Assembly: GCA_008360975.2 (NCBI GenBank)
Contig: CM039196.1
Coordinates: 3,286,001 to 3,350,000 of the forward strand
Reading direction: 5' to 3'
DNA from: Lichenostomus cassidix
Lineage: Eukaryota > Chordata > Aves > Passeriformes > Meliphagidae
DNA length: 64,000 nucleotides
In this document: positions 12,401-26,340 of the stretch, in pieces
Position numbering within the stretch: the first letter of the stretch is position 1
Layout of the letters: each line of letters starts with the position of its first letter
Translations under genes and position numbers: made by a program
The notes under the pieces: generated by a model
What the model saw: the letters and a program-made list of their open reading frames with translations, nothing else
Database searches by the model: none
What the model was told of the DNA's origin: nothing

Positions 12401-15400
12401 TTTTCTCCATCCCAGCCTGGCTCTGCAGAGCTTGCTTCAGGTTTAAAAAATAATAATCCTGTCACATCTTCAGGATACCAACTCCATGAGCTTAAGGAAA
12501 ACATGTTTCAGAGACAAATAGTATTCCAAATTAAAGTAATAGCAGAAACATGATGTCAACTGTGCTTGGAACTATCCCAGCCATGCTTGAGGGCACTGAG
12601 GAATTCTCCATTCATTCACTGGGAAGGAGCCACCAACTGTGCTTGGTTGCAAGCCACAAAAATGCTGTATTGCAAAGAAACCCAAAGTCCTTCACAGCAA
12701 ACAGCAATCGCGCAATTCTGCAAACAGGACAGGACAGCACAGCCACTGAAAGACCTTTCATCTCCAAGAGAGTGAAACACAGCTACAGCATTTCTTCTTG
12801 ACTTCTGCCCCTTATCACCACCTTGTGAATGGTCTTCATCTTCTACCCTAATGGTCTTCCAGCAGGATTTTCCATGCACAGGTCCATGCTGGACAGACCA
12901 CAAGCTTGCAGGGAGCAAAGCTTAGGATCAGGCTTGCTAGTGCAGAAGTCCAGCTGGCTCCAGGCATTGCCTGTTCCAGATATTTCCCTTTCTAATACAG
13001 AGAGTTCCCTGCAATGCACTTGCCCTGAATTTGTTCTCTAGTGAACACACAGGACCTTCTCCATCCTCCATGAATGTGAAGTCAAAGCAGTAACTCTGGA
13101 AAAATTTCTCATTTTTTATGTGACAGTGTCCAAAGTTATACAACATAACAGTCAATAAATAAATGGCACAGTTTCCTACTATTTCAGTTTTATTTTATAA
13201 AATTTGCTGGATTCAATCCTGGTGAACCAAGCATCCAGGCTTAAAGCACAACAGCAAGGAAAAGTTATTGCCTAATGAATCCTCCTTAATGAAGTCTTCT
13301 CCCTTCACTTTATTTCAAATAAACTCTAAATGCTCATTGCCGTGGTAATTCCAGGGGTTTACTCCTCCTTCTAAAAATACTGTTCTCAGTTAAAGGAGAA
13401 ACACCAAGGATCATTAGTTTCAAATTCTAGCTCTATTAGCAGAGTGTAACCAGGAGGCCATGTGTGGAATGCAGATCTTGTGACTCAGCACACGCTGCTT
13501 TTCAGCACTGCAAAGGTCAAGCCCAGCAGAGCTGCTCCGTCTCCAAAGGCGCAGGGAGAACTCTCGCCAGTGCCCCACTTTGTAGCTCACTTACAGCTAC
13601 ATCTGCTTTGCACAAATAAGCACCATTCAACACACCAAATCCTAATGTAATTACTGACCACTGCTATTTTCGTGACACTTAAGGTCACTCCTGAGGTTCC
13701 AACCTATTCTTTAGGCGTATAATGCGAGAACATCTGTTCCCAGCTCAGCAGACAAGTTAAATTTAGCTCACACAGCACTGCTCTGGCACAGGAGCTTAAG
13801 GTCAGGTGAGCTGTGTGCATTTTGTGCAGGGCAAACATTTTCTTGGTGCAGAAAAGGTCTCATGTCCTTTAGAGAAGTGTCCCCGTGGTAGAGCTGTCAG
13901 CTGAGGCCAAATGTCACCTCTCTATCTGCTCCCAAACCCCAGGCAGCTGAATGCCCTGTGTCCCATCAAGGCTGACACAGAATATGTGAAGCATCTACTT
14001 CAGTTGGCTTTCAGAAAGATCTGTAATTAATCTCCTCACAAAGATTTATAAAAATAATACTACCAGAGGTCGTATGATATGAACTACTCAAGTCAACCAA
14101 GTGGGGTTTGAGTCCACTGGACATAAAAGGCAACGGGAGCAGAGTAAGGCCAGGAATGAGCAGAACTGCATCCAATTATCCTCAGAAAATATTTTTCCTT
14201 GCATAGCTGGAGCAGAAAGCCACAACCAGCCATGAAGAGTTTTCAGCAGAGAACAGTTATTTATACATACAAAATACAGAGTGAGCACATGTGCACAGCG
14301 TGTTCTGCTGCAGAACTCGCTCTGCAAACTCTGGTGAATTCACCCTTCCTACAGAAAGGCTGTTAGCTTTTTATTTTATACATAAATACACATCAGTACT
14401 CCCCACATTACTAAATTAAACAATTTTTTAAACATACGAGAGAAAATAAGGATGCCACCAAGGCAACTACATTTCTATGTTTTCGGTTAATTAAGAGAAG
14501 TTAACTGCCTGCTAATTTGCTACAGACAATGACAACAGATTCAAGCACCCTTCAGTAAGTCCATGTGTAGGTGACATATAACCCAGACTGAACTGACATA
14601 TTTCTGGTGTCTTACCAAGCAAAGGTACTTTGTTCTGCAGCAGCTCACAATAGCCTGCGGTGAGAATTCCAACAGGATTGCTTGGAACAAACCGTCCTTC
14701 TTTTACTAAACGTTCACACGTTCGCATGAGAGTCCCTGAGAACTGAGAAGGGTCAACCCCGTAGTCTCTCCAGCCACCTACACCATCTGCCACCCCTGCA
14801 AGGAAACACAAAACCAGAGTTACATGGACAGAAATGGTTTTCAAAACAAGGGGTTTAATTATTTACATCATTTACGATATTTAGTAAGTAAAAGGTAGGA
14901 CATGGCACCTGCTTGAAAAACATTTTTGTTTAACAAACAAATTTTGGAGTATTTTAAAGATAATTTCTGGTATCAGCTCCCAGACAAATCTCCAAATAGA
15001 ATGTGAATTGCTGAAAAGAAGGTAAAAGTCTAATGCTGAGCATGAGGAGGCTGACTCCACTAGAGAACAAATAATGGGATGTTTGGGGGGAAGATAAGGA
15101 TTCAATCCCATTAACCTCTCATCAGTCCATTAAAAGGGAAGAGGTTTTATTAATTTTATAAGTGAAGGTCAACATTTTAACTAGTACAGAAATGACAAAG
15201 AAGGTCTTCCCTGCTATTCAGCAGCACAGTTTTTTTTTCCTCAAGCCACCTGCTCATTTGAAGGACAATGATTTCTATTTGGTATTCTCAATTTCTGTAG
15301 GAAATAAACCTCCATTTTACAAGTGTTTTCCAAAATCCATGTGACCAACAAAATGCTGGGACCTACCCCCTTTCAAGGAGAGTTTGTTGCTTACAGCTTC

Positions 15401-18400
15401 AGCCAAGCAAAAGAATGAAAACTGACTATGATCCAGACAATTTTCAGTTATTCAAAATAACCTGGATATCACAAAATTATTTGGCAATATATGTATATTT
15501 GGCAATTTTGCCAAAACCTGGGAAGCTTTAAGCAGCTGCAGGGGAAAACAGTGACTGTGGTGATGGAAAGGGGATGGTCAGAGGGAGGTGAGCAGTAGCC
15601 ACATATTCTGCTGGTCATTTGACCCAAGAACTTTGAACTTCCTCCAATTGCCTAAATTATAAAAGCAAAATACTGCTGAAGGTATTATTTGAGATTACAA
15701 TGTTACTATGTGGAAATTTTTCCAAAAATCTTTTTGATCCTCAGCACGGGACCAACCATTTCAAGCACAGACTTCCAAAACAAACAAAAGCTGAAATACG
15801 TTCGTGATAAAAGCATAAAAAGTGAATTTCAGAGCTCAGATTGTGCTGAAGGACAGTCTCCTCAGGAAAAAAACCACTCTTATAAAAGGCATGAAAATGT
15901 GAGTGAGAAGATAAAACTCAATTTCCTCATCTCCAAATGCCCTTCACATGGGACATGGTCTGAAACTGAGACGGAAGGTTTAGAGCCGACCTTGGTGTGA
16001 ACTATAATCTGACAGGAGGTTATAGCCAGATTCTGAACAGCCTATCAACATTAATCAGATTTCTCCCTAAAATAGTGCACAACCTTTTAGACACCTGCTT
16101 TGTCCCTCTGCTTTCTCAGAAGAATGTTAGAGGAATGCAGATCCCTGCATTCACCTCTTTGAGCAGTCCCTGGGAAGAAGTTCATGCAAAAACACCCAGC
16201 ATTCTCAGAAATGCCTTTTCTGGATTCTTCAAGAACAGCTTAATCCTCTCTCTACAGGTCTCACAACCTCAGGTTAATGCTGGATTAACCCTATGCTTTC
16301 TGCTGCCACACAGACAAGTCTAGAACAAGAGATCATAAAGGAAAAGCTCTAGATCCAGACTGTGAAACAGAAACTCAGCTTCAGGTCACATGATGGTGCT
16401 TTATGTGAAGTTACCAGATAATTTTTTTCCCTTCCCTTTAAGATGAACATTGTCCAGATGTATTTCTGCACTGCTTCACCTACAACAGGGTTAATGGAAT
16501 GAAAAGATGATGTTTGACAAATGCTGCCCAAAGCTCTTGGCTCCCAAGGTGGTTACAAAGAAAGCTCAGCAGAAGTTACAGAGTTCCCTGAAGCAATCCA
16601 GAAAACCCTTTTACATCAGTCTTAGGAAACACTGAAACATAAACACTGCAGCTTTAGCACAGAGTACCACAAAGCTACCACAGCAAGCACCTGAGAAGGT
16701 CAATTATCAAAACCTATTGACCTTTTAAAGGAAAAATGAGAGTATGCCATCTGACTTCCTTTGTTCATTTCTTACTCCAGGCAGGAAATGTGAAACCATA
16801 ATCATGGCACAACCCTTCATACTCTACCCTGAGCCATGGAATGGCTTTGTCTGTCTGCCTTCCTGTCTGCTTTTTGCAAGCTATAAACAGTCTTAAGTAG
16901 GTTCTGCCAGTGCCTTCCAAAGCAATCACCCTCTGGACATGCACCAGCAGCTCCTCTGGCTTTGCTTGGTGCCACACTTGAGAGAAAAAACTGATTGCAT
17001 ATCACCAGGAAGCTCTGCTGTCTCCTGGCTCCATCCTGTAACCAAAGCCAATGGCATCATTGCAGGAGGCCCCAGAGGCTGCTTTCAGTGACACCTCCAC
17101 AACCCCTCATCAGCTACCAACACTATTTCTTGGCCTTGCCACAAATGGAAAAGATTTGGGGCCAAGACCTTTAACCATCCCGTCCTACTTTCAATATGGT
17201 TTTAAAATAAATCCAGCATATTCACATTCTACTATTGCTTTAAACTGAACAGTTTCACGTGGGAGAGGAATATGTGGTTTTGAAACAGTTTGACTAAACT
17301 GCTACTGAAATAGATGAAATGCAAATGAGAATAAAGTTTAAGAAAACTTTGTGGTATTTGATATGCAGCAAACAAGGAGCAAAACTATTTCAAACTCCAG
17401 AAGTAGCAAAAACTAAAAACTCAGCTTTGATTAATACTGGGTTTTTCCTCTGACATCAAAAGAAAATTCAAAGGTATTGCTATTGGCAGGATCACTTCCA
17501 TGGAATAATGCCAAGCTCTATTTATATATATATTACCTTTGCTTTCATCCAAGAAAAGAAAAGGTATATATTCAAAATAATTAGCTTTTCAACAAGGTTT
17601 TCTTTAAGCCACAAACCATTGTCTTCCAGTATTCACCATGTTACAAATCAGGAATCACAGGACATTTATGACAAACTGCATGGCTTAGAATTGCTGAAAT
17701 TGAACTGTACACAAACCCTGGGGTATTTTTTCATTCAAGCCATTCAGTAAACAAGAAAATTTTGTAGAAAGAACATTTCAGTGGCTATTCCCTGTTCAAG
17801 TCCAGGCAGAAATTACACAAACATCCACGTGACAGTGCAATGCCTGCAGCCAGATGAACCACCACTGTAAATAAAGCAATTGAAAATTTCACAATAAATT
17901 ACTTCAAAAGAATAAATATTTCTCAAGTATTTAACTATATTACAGAGACCTCTCAGAATCTGACAGCTAACACTCCACTACATTGCCTTGTGCTGGAAAA
18001 TACACAAATATGCCTGCCAGATAAAATACTTGCTGCATGTGTCAGTCCAAAAATTGACTTTTTCCAACTCCTCAAAATTCAGAGTACCGAAATCTCTTGT
18101 AGAGAAACACCTGTCAGGAAGTTACAAGACAAAGCACAAGTGACTGATGCTGCACACTGAAACAGAGCCAGGGAAGATACTGGCAGTGAAACTTGTTTAA
18201 GCTGATTTCAAAATGCCAAAAGCACCTGGGATAAGATACCAGCTGAAATGCAAATGTGAAGTTGTTTTGCCTGCCAGCACATGAGTTCCCTGCAGAAGCC
18301 CAGGGAAAACCAGCCAGTGCTGAAAGCAGCAATATCTGCTTTTCACCACTCACTTGTGTGAGTGAGATGCAGGTGTTCTGCCTGGTTCAGAGCAAATATA

Positions 18401-21400
18401 AACTAAACAGCCTGAAAGTTCATAACAAACCTGTGATACTGATCAAACTGTGTTTAATATAAATAGTGTTAGGAGGGGCAGTTCTGGTGAGCTGGCAGAT
18501 TAACCTGTCCACAGTCAGAGTTCAAAAGTACCACCCTGGCCCAAAAATCTCAAGAGCTGAATACTTTGAAATATTGCATCAGCCAAGAATAAAAATCACG
18601 CTCAGAAGCACCAGGCAGGCACAAGTGTGTCAGCAGGAACTGCTTTTGCATGCAACCACAATTAACTTTCTAAGGCACTCCACACACATCCTACTGAACT
18701 TTCAATTTCTTGAGATTCTTACCTGAAATAGCAATGAATCACTGGTAAAAGAACATCAAAAGGATGTATTTATAACTGAATTTTGCATCAAATATGAAGG
18801 CTAAAATGGTAAAAAAGTGCAGTGAGCTGCACAAGTTTGAAATATAGCACCTAGTATTTGTCAACATATCAGAACTGAGATAAACTGATAAGACTGCTTG
18901 TCTTATCAGTGGTAGGATAAATCACACACCTAGACAGGTTCTCCATCTAAAGCAAGTCCAATGCTCAAAGCCAGCACTGACCCTCAGCAGCTTCCCTGGA
19001 TCTGTTAGAGCCAAAGGGTGTCTTATCCCCTCCCCAAGGTTTTGACAAAGAAATAACCCAGTTAAATACAAATCCCTGAAAGCAGATTGTGTTCGACTGC
19101 TAACAAGTTACAAAGGAAAAAGTTACTTATTCACACTGTTACAGTAAAACTTAAACTACCCTTGCATGAAACAGAAAGGTTCTGGAAGAGTAACTGGCTA
19201 AGTGACAACAAGGAGCAAAGAGGCAAAGTGAGCAATGATCTTGAACAACCAGCTGAAGGAGAAGCACAGAACTGGAAACATTCATTTTACTACATTTACT
19301 AAATTATGCATCCTCCCAGAAGAAAGCAACAGCTCCTTATATCTATTTCTCCCCTGGTCTAAAGCACACTTGTTCCTGAAGCAGATTTTTACCAGATGGA
19401 TCTCTTCATTATTTTATTGAAGCCTGAGAAATCTCTCTGTGGATTTTGGGAGCTCCAGGAGAACACTAAACTATAATTTATTTCTGCAGGCTTTATAAAA
19501 AATTCCCTAGTTACAACTATGCAATTTCTCAAGGTGTTCAGCGACTGCAGAACTGATGAGAAAGGACAGGTACTGGGGACAAACACTGAAATAAATCCCT
19601 GCCAGCCTGACCCATCTCAGGCTCAGTATTCACAGCATGGATGAACCAGAGCAAAGTGCAGGAGATTTTTCCAACACTTCCTATGACAAGGGTATGATTA
19701 ACCCTCAGCTCCTGCACTGCAGATTTGCTTATTTCCCTCTGATCTCTGACAAATCTGCTTTTCCTTCAGGCCAAGATCTTTGTATCAATGGAAAATTGGC
19801 TGCTACCAATGGGCATCAATAGCATTTACAGTTAAAATTAGTGTTCAACTGGAAATTCTGATCTGAATACTTCTGTGCAATGTCCTTGCACAAACCGTGG
19901 GAAAGAAGAATAACCAGATGTAAGTTTTATTCTCAGAGGTTACATTCTGCTCTCAGAGGTTACAGTGCTGCTCCAGAGCAGCTCTGATGACAAGAAAGTC
20001 AACCAGTGTGACAGTTAATAGGGTAGTTCTCAATCTGCAGTTTCCCTGCTAATGCCAGCACTCATGCTCCTGCGTTGAACAGAAAATTTCCTGCAGTCTG
20101 TTACAAACTAAGACATGTGCACAGCTCTGCAAATCTCTGATCACTGCCTCTCAGAGGCCCTGAGCTCTCCAGTACAGTAGGTGAAAGGCTACTCTGAGGG
20201 AGGCGGGCAATTCTCACCTCCTTTAGTGTGATGAGTTGTGATAAGGCAGCAATCTCTTTAATAGGTATGATACCAAATAAACCACTTAACATAGTCCTCT
20301 ATAACCTTCAGGCATCCAAGTAACAATCCCTTCCTCCTCCAAGCTGCCAGAACAACCTTGACATTTCATCTACATATCCTTTTAGGTGTTGTAGTTTACT
20401 CTTCCTGATGACAGTGACACTAACAATATTCCAGAGACTTTGTCACTCTGCAGTTTTACCTACCTCCTGTGCAGGCTGCTGACAAACTTAGTTTTTAAAC
20501 CAAGTGCAACTCCTTTCACTTCAGAATGGCTGCCCAGCAGTGCCCAGACACCCCACCCTACACCCCCCAAAAAAAATTAAAAATCAAGATTTGCAGCAAA
20601 TAGAACAATTGTCAAATTTTAACTCTGCAGTGAACAAACAGTTTCCTGCTGCCAGATAGTTTTTCCTAACTCCTGGGGGACAGAAATAGTTTGGAAGAGT
20701 CAAGTCACACTGGCTACACCCAAACTTGTACCCAGCACAGACATTGTATAAGTGATGCTGTCACGGGATGCGCCATTGGCTGCTGCAATGTTTCAATAAT
20801 GAGTCACACTACAGCTTGGAAAATCCATAAAAAACTAGCAAAGACATCAGGAGCCTGATAAGGCAGGAATAAGCAAGAAAAGGCAGATCCCAAAATTAAG
20901 GAAAAAAACAATCACCAGCATGTTACATCTCAAAATTTCTAGCAGTGAAAACACTGGATTTGATGTTTACTTTTGGCAAAATAGCAAAATGGTTATAAAA
21001 CTGTTTAAGTTAATTTAAAAAATTTGGCTTGTTCCACACATAGTAAAAATTCTGCTCGTATGCTAATGAGAAAAACCAGAGGTGTCAGTTCCTGAACAGT
21101 TTTGGTTTTCAGCTTTGAAAAAAACCAGTATTTCTGTCCTCAAAAGTTCCAAAGGCATCAGACATGAAACAGTACAGAACATCTCCCAAATCTCTGTGAG
21201 AGATCTCAATATCCTGAGGATCTGAACACCCAAGACACCAATGGTGAATGAACAGAAAAGTACATCGTGGTACAAGCAGCAGCAGAAAGGAAACACAGGC
21301 CTGAATTGCAAAGCTCTGGAGATTAACATTAGCAGTAAAGCCATTTCCTTTTCTCAGGGAGATCCCTAAGGAAACACTCTCATTCTGAGCTGGTTTCTCC

Positions 21401-24109
21401 CTGTGCTCAAAACGGGAAGAAAACATGCAAATTTGACAGGTATGTTCCAGACAAAAGCAAAAATGAGACAAAACCCTCAAGGATTCAAGGACACCACTAA
21501 CAGGCCTTATCAAGCCTGGAACAACTATGGGAAGACTGGAAATAACCTGAATCTTCATGAGCTTTCTGCTGATCTTACCATGAAAGGATAAAGTTCAGAC
21601 TAGAAGACACTGTTAAACATCCAGCCTTTGAACTATACAGTACACATACAACAAAAGAAGTGTTTAGCATTTTGATTCTGCTATAAACATGCTGCCAAGC
21701 CATCTCTTGTTTGACCTAAGAAAATGAATCCCCAAGCACTCATGCCAAACGGCTGGGAGTAGTTCTTTCATTGCTCCACCACACCCAACCCATCCCACAC
21801 AGGCAGGCTTTCCATACACTGGTTCTAGAAAACACTGGCACAGAGGAATTTTAAATTAATTATCTGGCCTGGCTTTGTCACTGATGACTACTCACTCCAA
21901 GTGATACACTTGAAATTTACTGTGTCAAGTGTTCACTTTGGCTCAAACCACGTGAGCCTCTTCTCTAAATGTCAAAAAATGAAGTTTGAAACCCAACAGT
22001 GCAGCTCGGGCAGTTTTGTTGAAGTGCAGAGTTAGGTACTGAGACAGTACAAAATCTATGAGGATCTTAAAAAAAATCATTAAGGAACCTCAGATTTGTG
22101 ATGGGAATAAGAGGAATTGAGGGAAAGAAAACATCGGTGGTGCTGAAACTATCTTCAGCAGTGCAAAAGGGCTGGTTGAGAGAGTAGATGATCCCAGCAG
22201 CAGCCACTGGGAGAAAACTACTACATTTGTGAACTTAAAGGCTATAGATGAAGAAAAAGTATCAGGTTAGAAGCATCAAAACCCACCTGAACATTACTGT
22301 TTTTGCAGAAAATACAGAGATTTGGGGTTTTCAGTATGTATATTATAAAAGCAACAAAGAACTAACGTAACAACAGCTTTACGGGGAAAAAAAAAGAACC
22401 CAACCCAACCAACAGTTTTTGACCTAAATGATTTTCTTCTTGGTACTTAAGACATCCTGGTCTGCTGCCGTCTTTACTGTCCTTAAGTGGACATACAACT
22501 CTGTTTGTTTCCAAGTTGCCATGAAAATTAATGCAAAGACCAACTTAGAAACGCAACTCTCTGTTGATTCCAGCAGGAACACAAGACAAGCTGTAGGTCC
22601 ACATACAGAAATTACCAAATATGGCCAAAACCTCCTAAACATCATCAAAAGGGGCTAAATCTACACCTTCCCCATACAAAGAGCCCACTTCTTAGTACAG
22701 GAGATTCTGTATTTCTCTTAAGGGCAAACACCAATTGCTCAGTTATTTATCACTCCTGGCCTAGCATGAACTTTAAAGGCAGCCAGGGTTAGTCACATGC
22801 TGAAGGAAGGGTGTCCAACACCTAAATCTAATCCAAAAAAGTTTATCTGGAAGAGGCACCACAGAGAAGCTGGAGAGCGTCTCAAATGCACTGACCAACC
22901 TTCCACATCCTGATAGCTGTGGCATCACTCTTACAGTAACAGCTCCCTTGAGAATGACCAGCAATAACTGTTACCTAGCACCAACTTACAGCTTCCTGAA
23001 GAAAATGTCTCGGCTCTGTTAAATGGCAACCAAGTTACAATGACAGCGCCGAACTGAAGAACCACCAACCACTTCCACAGCATGAGATAGCACAGAGCAA
23101 CCCCGCCGGTTTAAAATAAACAAATACAAAAAGCCCCATGCAGACAGGCAGAGAGGAGGAAGTTTTTTTGAAGAGTCAAAGTTTTGGTGAAAATTTGATT
23201 CTGGCAGTTACATCACAACTAAGTTGTGCAGAGTGTCAGTCAGCCAAATGCAACCTTGAGTACACAGGAGAAAGGTCAAGCACTGTCAAAAGCAATGCTG
23301 CCCATAGACTGAAGATTCCATTGATTACCCATAATTGTTCACTACTTCTAAAATCTGAGCCCTTCAGATTCATTTCACCCGTGACTGCAAACCAGAGAGC
23401 GCAATCAGGCCAGAACAAACAACGAAACTGAAGTTTGACATTTGATTCCAGCCTCAATGTCACTTTGCCTTTCATTTGACAAGGACATTGCACGCACTAA
23501 AATCAGGAAGTGCCTGTTCCAGTAACCTCTCCTGTAGAAATGCAGTACTTATACATGGGGATCGGTCAGGTTTTAAAGGAAGACAGAAGGTGATATGCAC
23601 CGGGAGCTGTTTCTCTTGAGTTTTGGAGCCACTGGGCCTTACAGGTGAACCGCCCAGGCTGGGCCCGGACAGCCAGCACACACAACCCCCCGTGCCAAAG
23701 GCAGGCAGAGCTGCAGCAAATAGCACGAGAGCTTCCTTGGGAAGCTAAAACAGCGAACTCACGGTGACAATGACAAGCAGAACCAAGCCCTTTGTCTGCG
23801 ACCGGAGGTTGAGGCGCTCGCCATGCGCAGCTCCGGGAAGCAGCGAGGGAGGGATGGGATCACACAGCCAGGCTGCAGCCACCTCAGCCCCCGGCCCGGC
23901 CACTTACCCAGCACATCCGCGGTGCGGTGCCGCGCCACGAAACAGGCGTCATCCCCGTAGCACATGCCTTTCTTGAGGATGCCCTTGCGGAAATCTTTGC
24001 CGAAGCCACAGCTGGCCGTCACCAGGCTGTAGTCGCGGGAGTCCGTCTGCGAGAGGCCGCCCAGGACCGCCCGCGCCACCAGCCTGCCGTAGGAGAGCAC
24101 CGAGAACAT
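6358..24109 (-). CDS. PPTC7: PPTC7, mitochondrial PP2C-type protein phosphatase (complete)
   Basis: PPTC7 is a PPM/PP2C-family, metal-dependent Ser/Thr phosphatase of mitochondria. It is known for acting on mitochondrial proteins such as COQ7 and TIMM50 and for restraining BNIP3/NIX-dependent mitophagy. Six coding exons on the minus strand: 23908-24109, 14616-14795, 11703-11901, 9472-9595, 7692-7821 and 6358-6416 (894 nt, 297 aa). PPM motifs are intact: GDDACF (52-57), VADGVGGW (69-76) with a metal-binding Asp, GDSGFLVVR (150-158), ATDGLFDN (214-221) and the C-terminal PDDITVLL (282-289). The N-terminus ([19 protein letters not shown]) looks like a mitochondrial presequence. The start is the first ATG of the conserved N-terminus, with G at -3, inside a CpG island. 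It is slightly shorter than human (304 aa as I recall) because a glycine stretch after residue 25 is absent. Intron 1 is about 9.1 kb and held no exon that I could see. Confidence 0.96.
7692..7821 (-). CDS. PPTC7: PPTC7 exon 5
   Basis: Acceptor TTTAG, donor GTAAGA. Encodes [20 protein letters not shown] and the [19 protein letters not shown] segment. Confidence 0.95.
9472..9595 (-). CDS. PPTC7: PPTC7 exon 4
   Basis: Acceptor CCCCAG, donor GTGAGT. Encodes [19 protein letters not shown] and [15 protein letters not shown]; the Asp of TDG is a metal ligand in PPM enzymes. Confidence 0.95.
10841..10910 (-). repeat. CR1 LINE 3'-end fragment
   Basis: AAAATCATTTAGGTTGGAAA followed by GGACTCAAGCTCATTGAGTCC is the usual reversed 3' end of an avian CR1 element. 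It lies in PPTC7 intron 3 and is truncated and diverged. Confidence 0.7.
11703..11901 (-). CDS. PPTC7: PPTC7 exon 3
   Basis: Acceptor GTTTTCAG, donor GTAAGG. Encodes [32 protein letters not shown] and [17 protein letters not shown], the core PPM beta-sandwich. Confidence 0.95.
14616..14795 (-). CDS. PPTC7: PPTC7 exon 2
   Basis: Acceptor CCTTGCAG, donor GTAAGA. Encodes [18 protein letters not shown] through the Leu/Val-rich NKVPLLG; the metal-binding DGVGG is here. Confidence 0.95.
14796..23907 (-). other. PPTC7: PPTC7 intron 1
   Basis: About 9.1 kb, AT-rich, with only short open frames in all directions. I saw no exon, tRNA or clear repeat array in it. Confidence 0.7.
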
Positions 24110-25050
24110 GGCGTGGGGCGCCCAGCAGCCGAGCGCCAGGAACGCGGGGAGCCACCGGCGCAGCCGCCTCCTGCCCGCCGAGCGCCAGCCGCAGGGCGCC
24201 AGCCTTCCTTCCCCTGCCCGCCGGCCCGCGCCGCCGCCGCTCAGAGCCCTGCCCGCCGCCGATCCTCGTCCCTCCGGCCGCGGCTCGCCCGCCCTCGCTG
24301 CCCCTCACGGCCCGCGCGCTGCCCCTCGCGCTGCCCCTCACGGCCGGGCTCGCCGGCAGCGCCCCCGCCTTCCTTCCGCGCCGCCAACACCACCACCCCC
24401 CCCGAAGGGGGGCTGTGCCACCTCCCCGCTGCCCGCGGAGCTCTCGGGGCTCTCTCCGGGCTCGCTCCCCGCCGCCCGCCGTGCCCGGTCAGAGCCGCCC
24501 GCGCCGCCCCCGCGCCCCGCCGCCCGCCGCCGCCGCCATCTTCGCCGCGCGTGCTGAGGTGAGGCCCCGGCGCTGGGCGGGGCGCGAGGTCGGCCCCGCC
24601 TCCCCATGCCGGCGCGCGTGCTCGGCGGCGGAGCGCGGCCGCCCCCCATTGGCTGCGCGCCCCGCCTCATTTGCATGTTGCGGACAATAACAGCGGGCGG
24701 CTCCCGGCAGCCCCCGCGGTGCCGAGCGGGCTCTCGGCCCGCCCCGCGCAGCCCCCGCCGCGCCGCGCCGCCTTTTGCCCGCAATTAGCGCAATTAACGT
24801 TCTCCGCACCGGGCAGAGCGCGGCTGCGCCTAACCCACATACTTGCCCTCCACGCCCCGCGCGTCTCGCGTGCTCCGAATAACTCGCGGGGACTCGCTGC
24901 CCGCCGGTGCGTCGTGCCTGCTGAGGACGGTTATGTGAGTCACGCCGCGCAAAAATGTGGTGGTTTTTTTTCCAAGGATGACTCGCCCTGTTCTCCCCGG
25001 CGCGGAGCGGCTGGGGACAGAGCCAGCGCGTGAGAGGCTCCTGTGCAAAT
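23880..25050 (-). promoter_or_regulatory. PPTC7: PPTC7 CpG-island promoter
   Basis: Very GC- and CpG-rich DNA covering PPTC7 exon 1 and the sequence upstream. On the minus strand, AAGATGGCGGCGGCGG (24527-24542) is a YY1-type site of the kind found just downstream of start sites, so transcription probably begins near 24,545-24,560. Further upstream are an inverted CCAAT box (ATTGG, 24649-24653), an octamer ATTTGCAT (24668-24675) and an AP-1-like TGAGTCAC (24936-24943). Factor binding is inferred from motif alone. Confidence 0.75.
23908..24109 (-). CDS. PPTC7: PPTC7 exon 1 (start, presequence)
   Basis: ATG is the complement of 24107-24109; the donor GTAAGT is the complement of 23902-23907. Encodes residues 1-67 and the first base of Gly68, including the presequence and GDDACF. 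Confidence 0.95.
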
Positions 25051-26340
25051 CCATGGGAGCGCTGGCAGTTAATCCATTTTGGTGAAGGAACGTGAAATGC
25101 CAAACAAAACCCTCACGAGAAGGGCGTGTTGTGCAGACATCACTCAAACCTCATTAAAACCACGTTAATTGCAGTTGAGCCTGACACAAAGCTCTCAGTT
25201 GGATAACTTCAATACCAACTTCAAGGCATCAATGGTATTGAGACCCACAATGTTCAAAAAGACCCAATTCCTCATTTTCCTCAGCTCAGTTTTCCATGCT
25301 GCTCGTGGGTGTGCAAAACATGGCTTTGTCCCCTTGGAAATTCCCAGCAGGTAGCCCTGCAAATTGATTTAATTCCTCTGGGTACACACGTTAAGAGGCT
25401 GCTGCCACTTACATAACCCGGGACACGTAAATAACAAACAATAGAGGTGTAAATACAGCAGAGGCTGAAGTGAAACCTTCCCCCCGAGCTGCCTGCAGTG
25501 AAAGGAAGAGCTCTGTGCCACACTCCACTGAGCCAGCTCACGGGAATGCTGCTGAAGCACCCTCATCATCACACAGAATTTTGCTCCCCATGTACCTTGA
25601 CAGAGACAATATTCCCCCCCTTGCACTGCTAAAGGCTTAAGCAATGTGTGAGAATTATCCAGCTAAGGCTGAAATTGGATCCAAACTTATTAAAAAATTA
25701 ATCCTCCTGGTAGAACAGGGAGAAAGAGAGTGAACACGAGGCAGCCCAGGCCCAGTTTGGTGGATTAGGGAATGGCTGCAGAGCCGAATGTGCCAATATG
25801 CTGGAGATAAGGCAGTGCTGCTGCCAGGGCCTGGCAGGGTGTGAGAGCAGACAAACAAGGTAGCTCATCTCAGTGCCTCACACCCTCCGTGACTTTATCA
25901 GGAAAGGGAAGCACATATTTGCAAAGTGTCCCCCACAGAATCATTCTTGCCCTTCCCTCAGCCTCATTCTTCCTCCTTCTTGTCCAGGTCGTTTCTGGTT
26001 CAAGTCCAGCCTGGCCTAACCCCTTTTTCTGTCCTGCTGCCTGCAGTGCCCTGAGGCAGCTCAGGTTGGTGCAAGGTGATCTGTCCTGCACTACCTGGCT
26101 GTGCTGCTCAGCTTGTGATCCCCCACAGCTAAAGCTGAGCTCTCCATGCCTCAACCCCGAGTTTCCCAGAGCTGGATGGGTGCTCTCTGTGCCAGTTTGC
26201 CCAGCAGCCATGGCTCACAGGCTGAGGAACAGCATGAGCTCAGGGCTGACAAACTCATTTGGCAGAGCACAACTGTGTTTCCATAAAAGCTCCCAAGCCA
26301 AGACATACCGTGAGCTGTTCACTCTTCCATCCTTGAAAAT

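Noticed and set aside
23927..24562. 211-codon proline/arginine-rich frame opposite PPTC7 exon 1
   Set aside because: A product of CpG-island composition; overlaps the real, conserved exon on the other strand.
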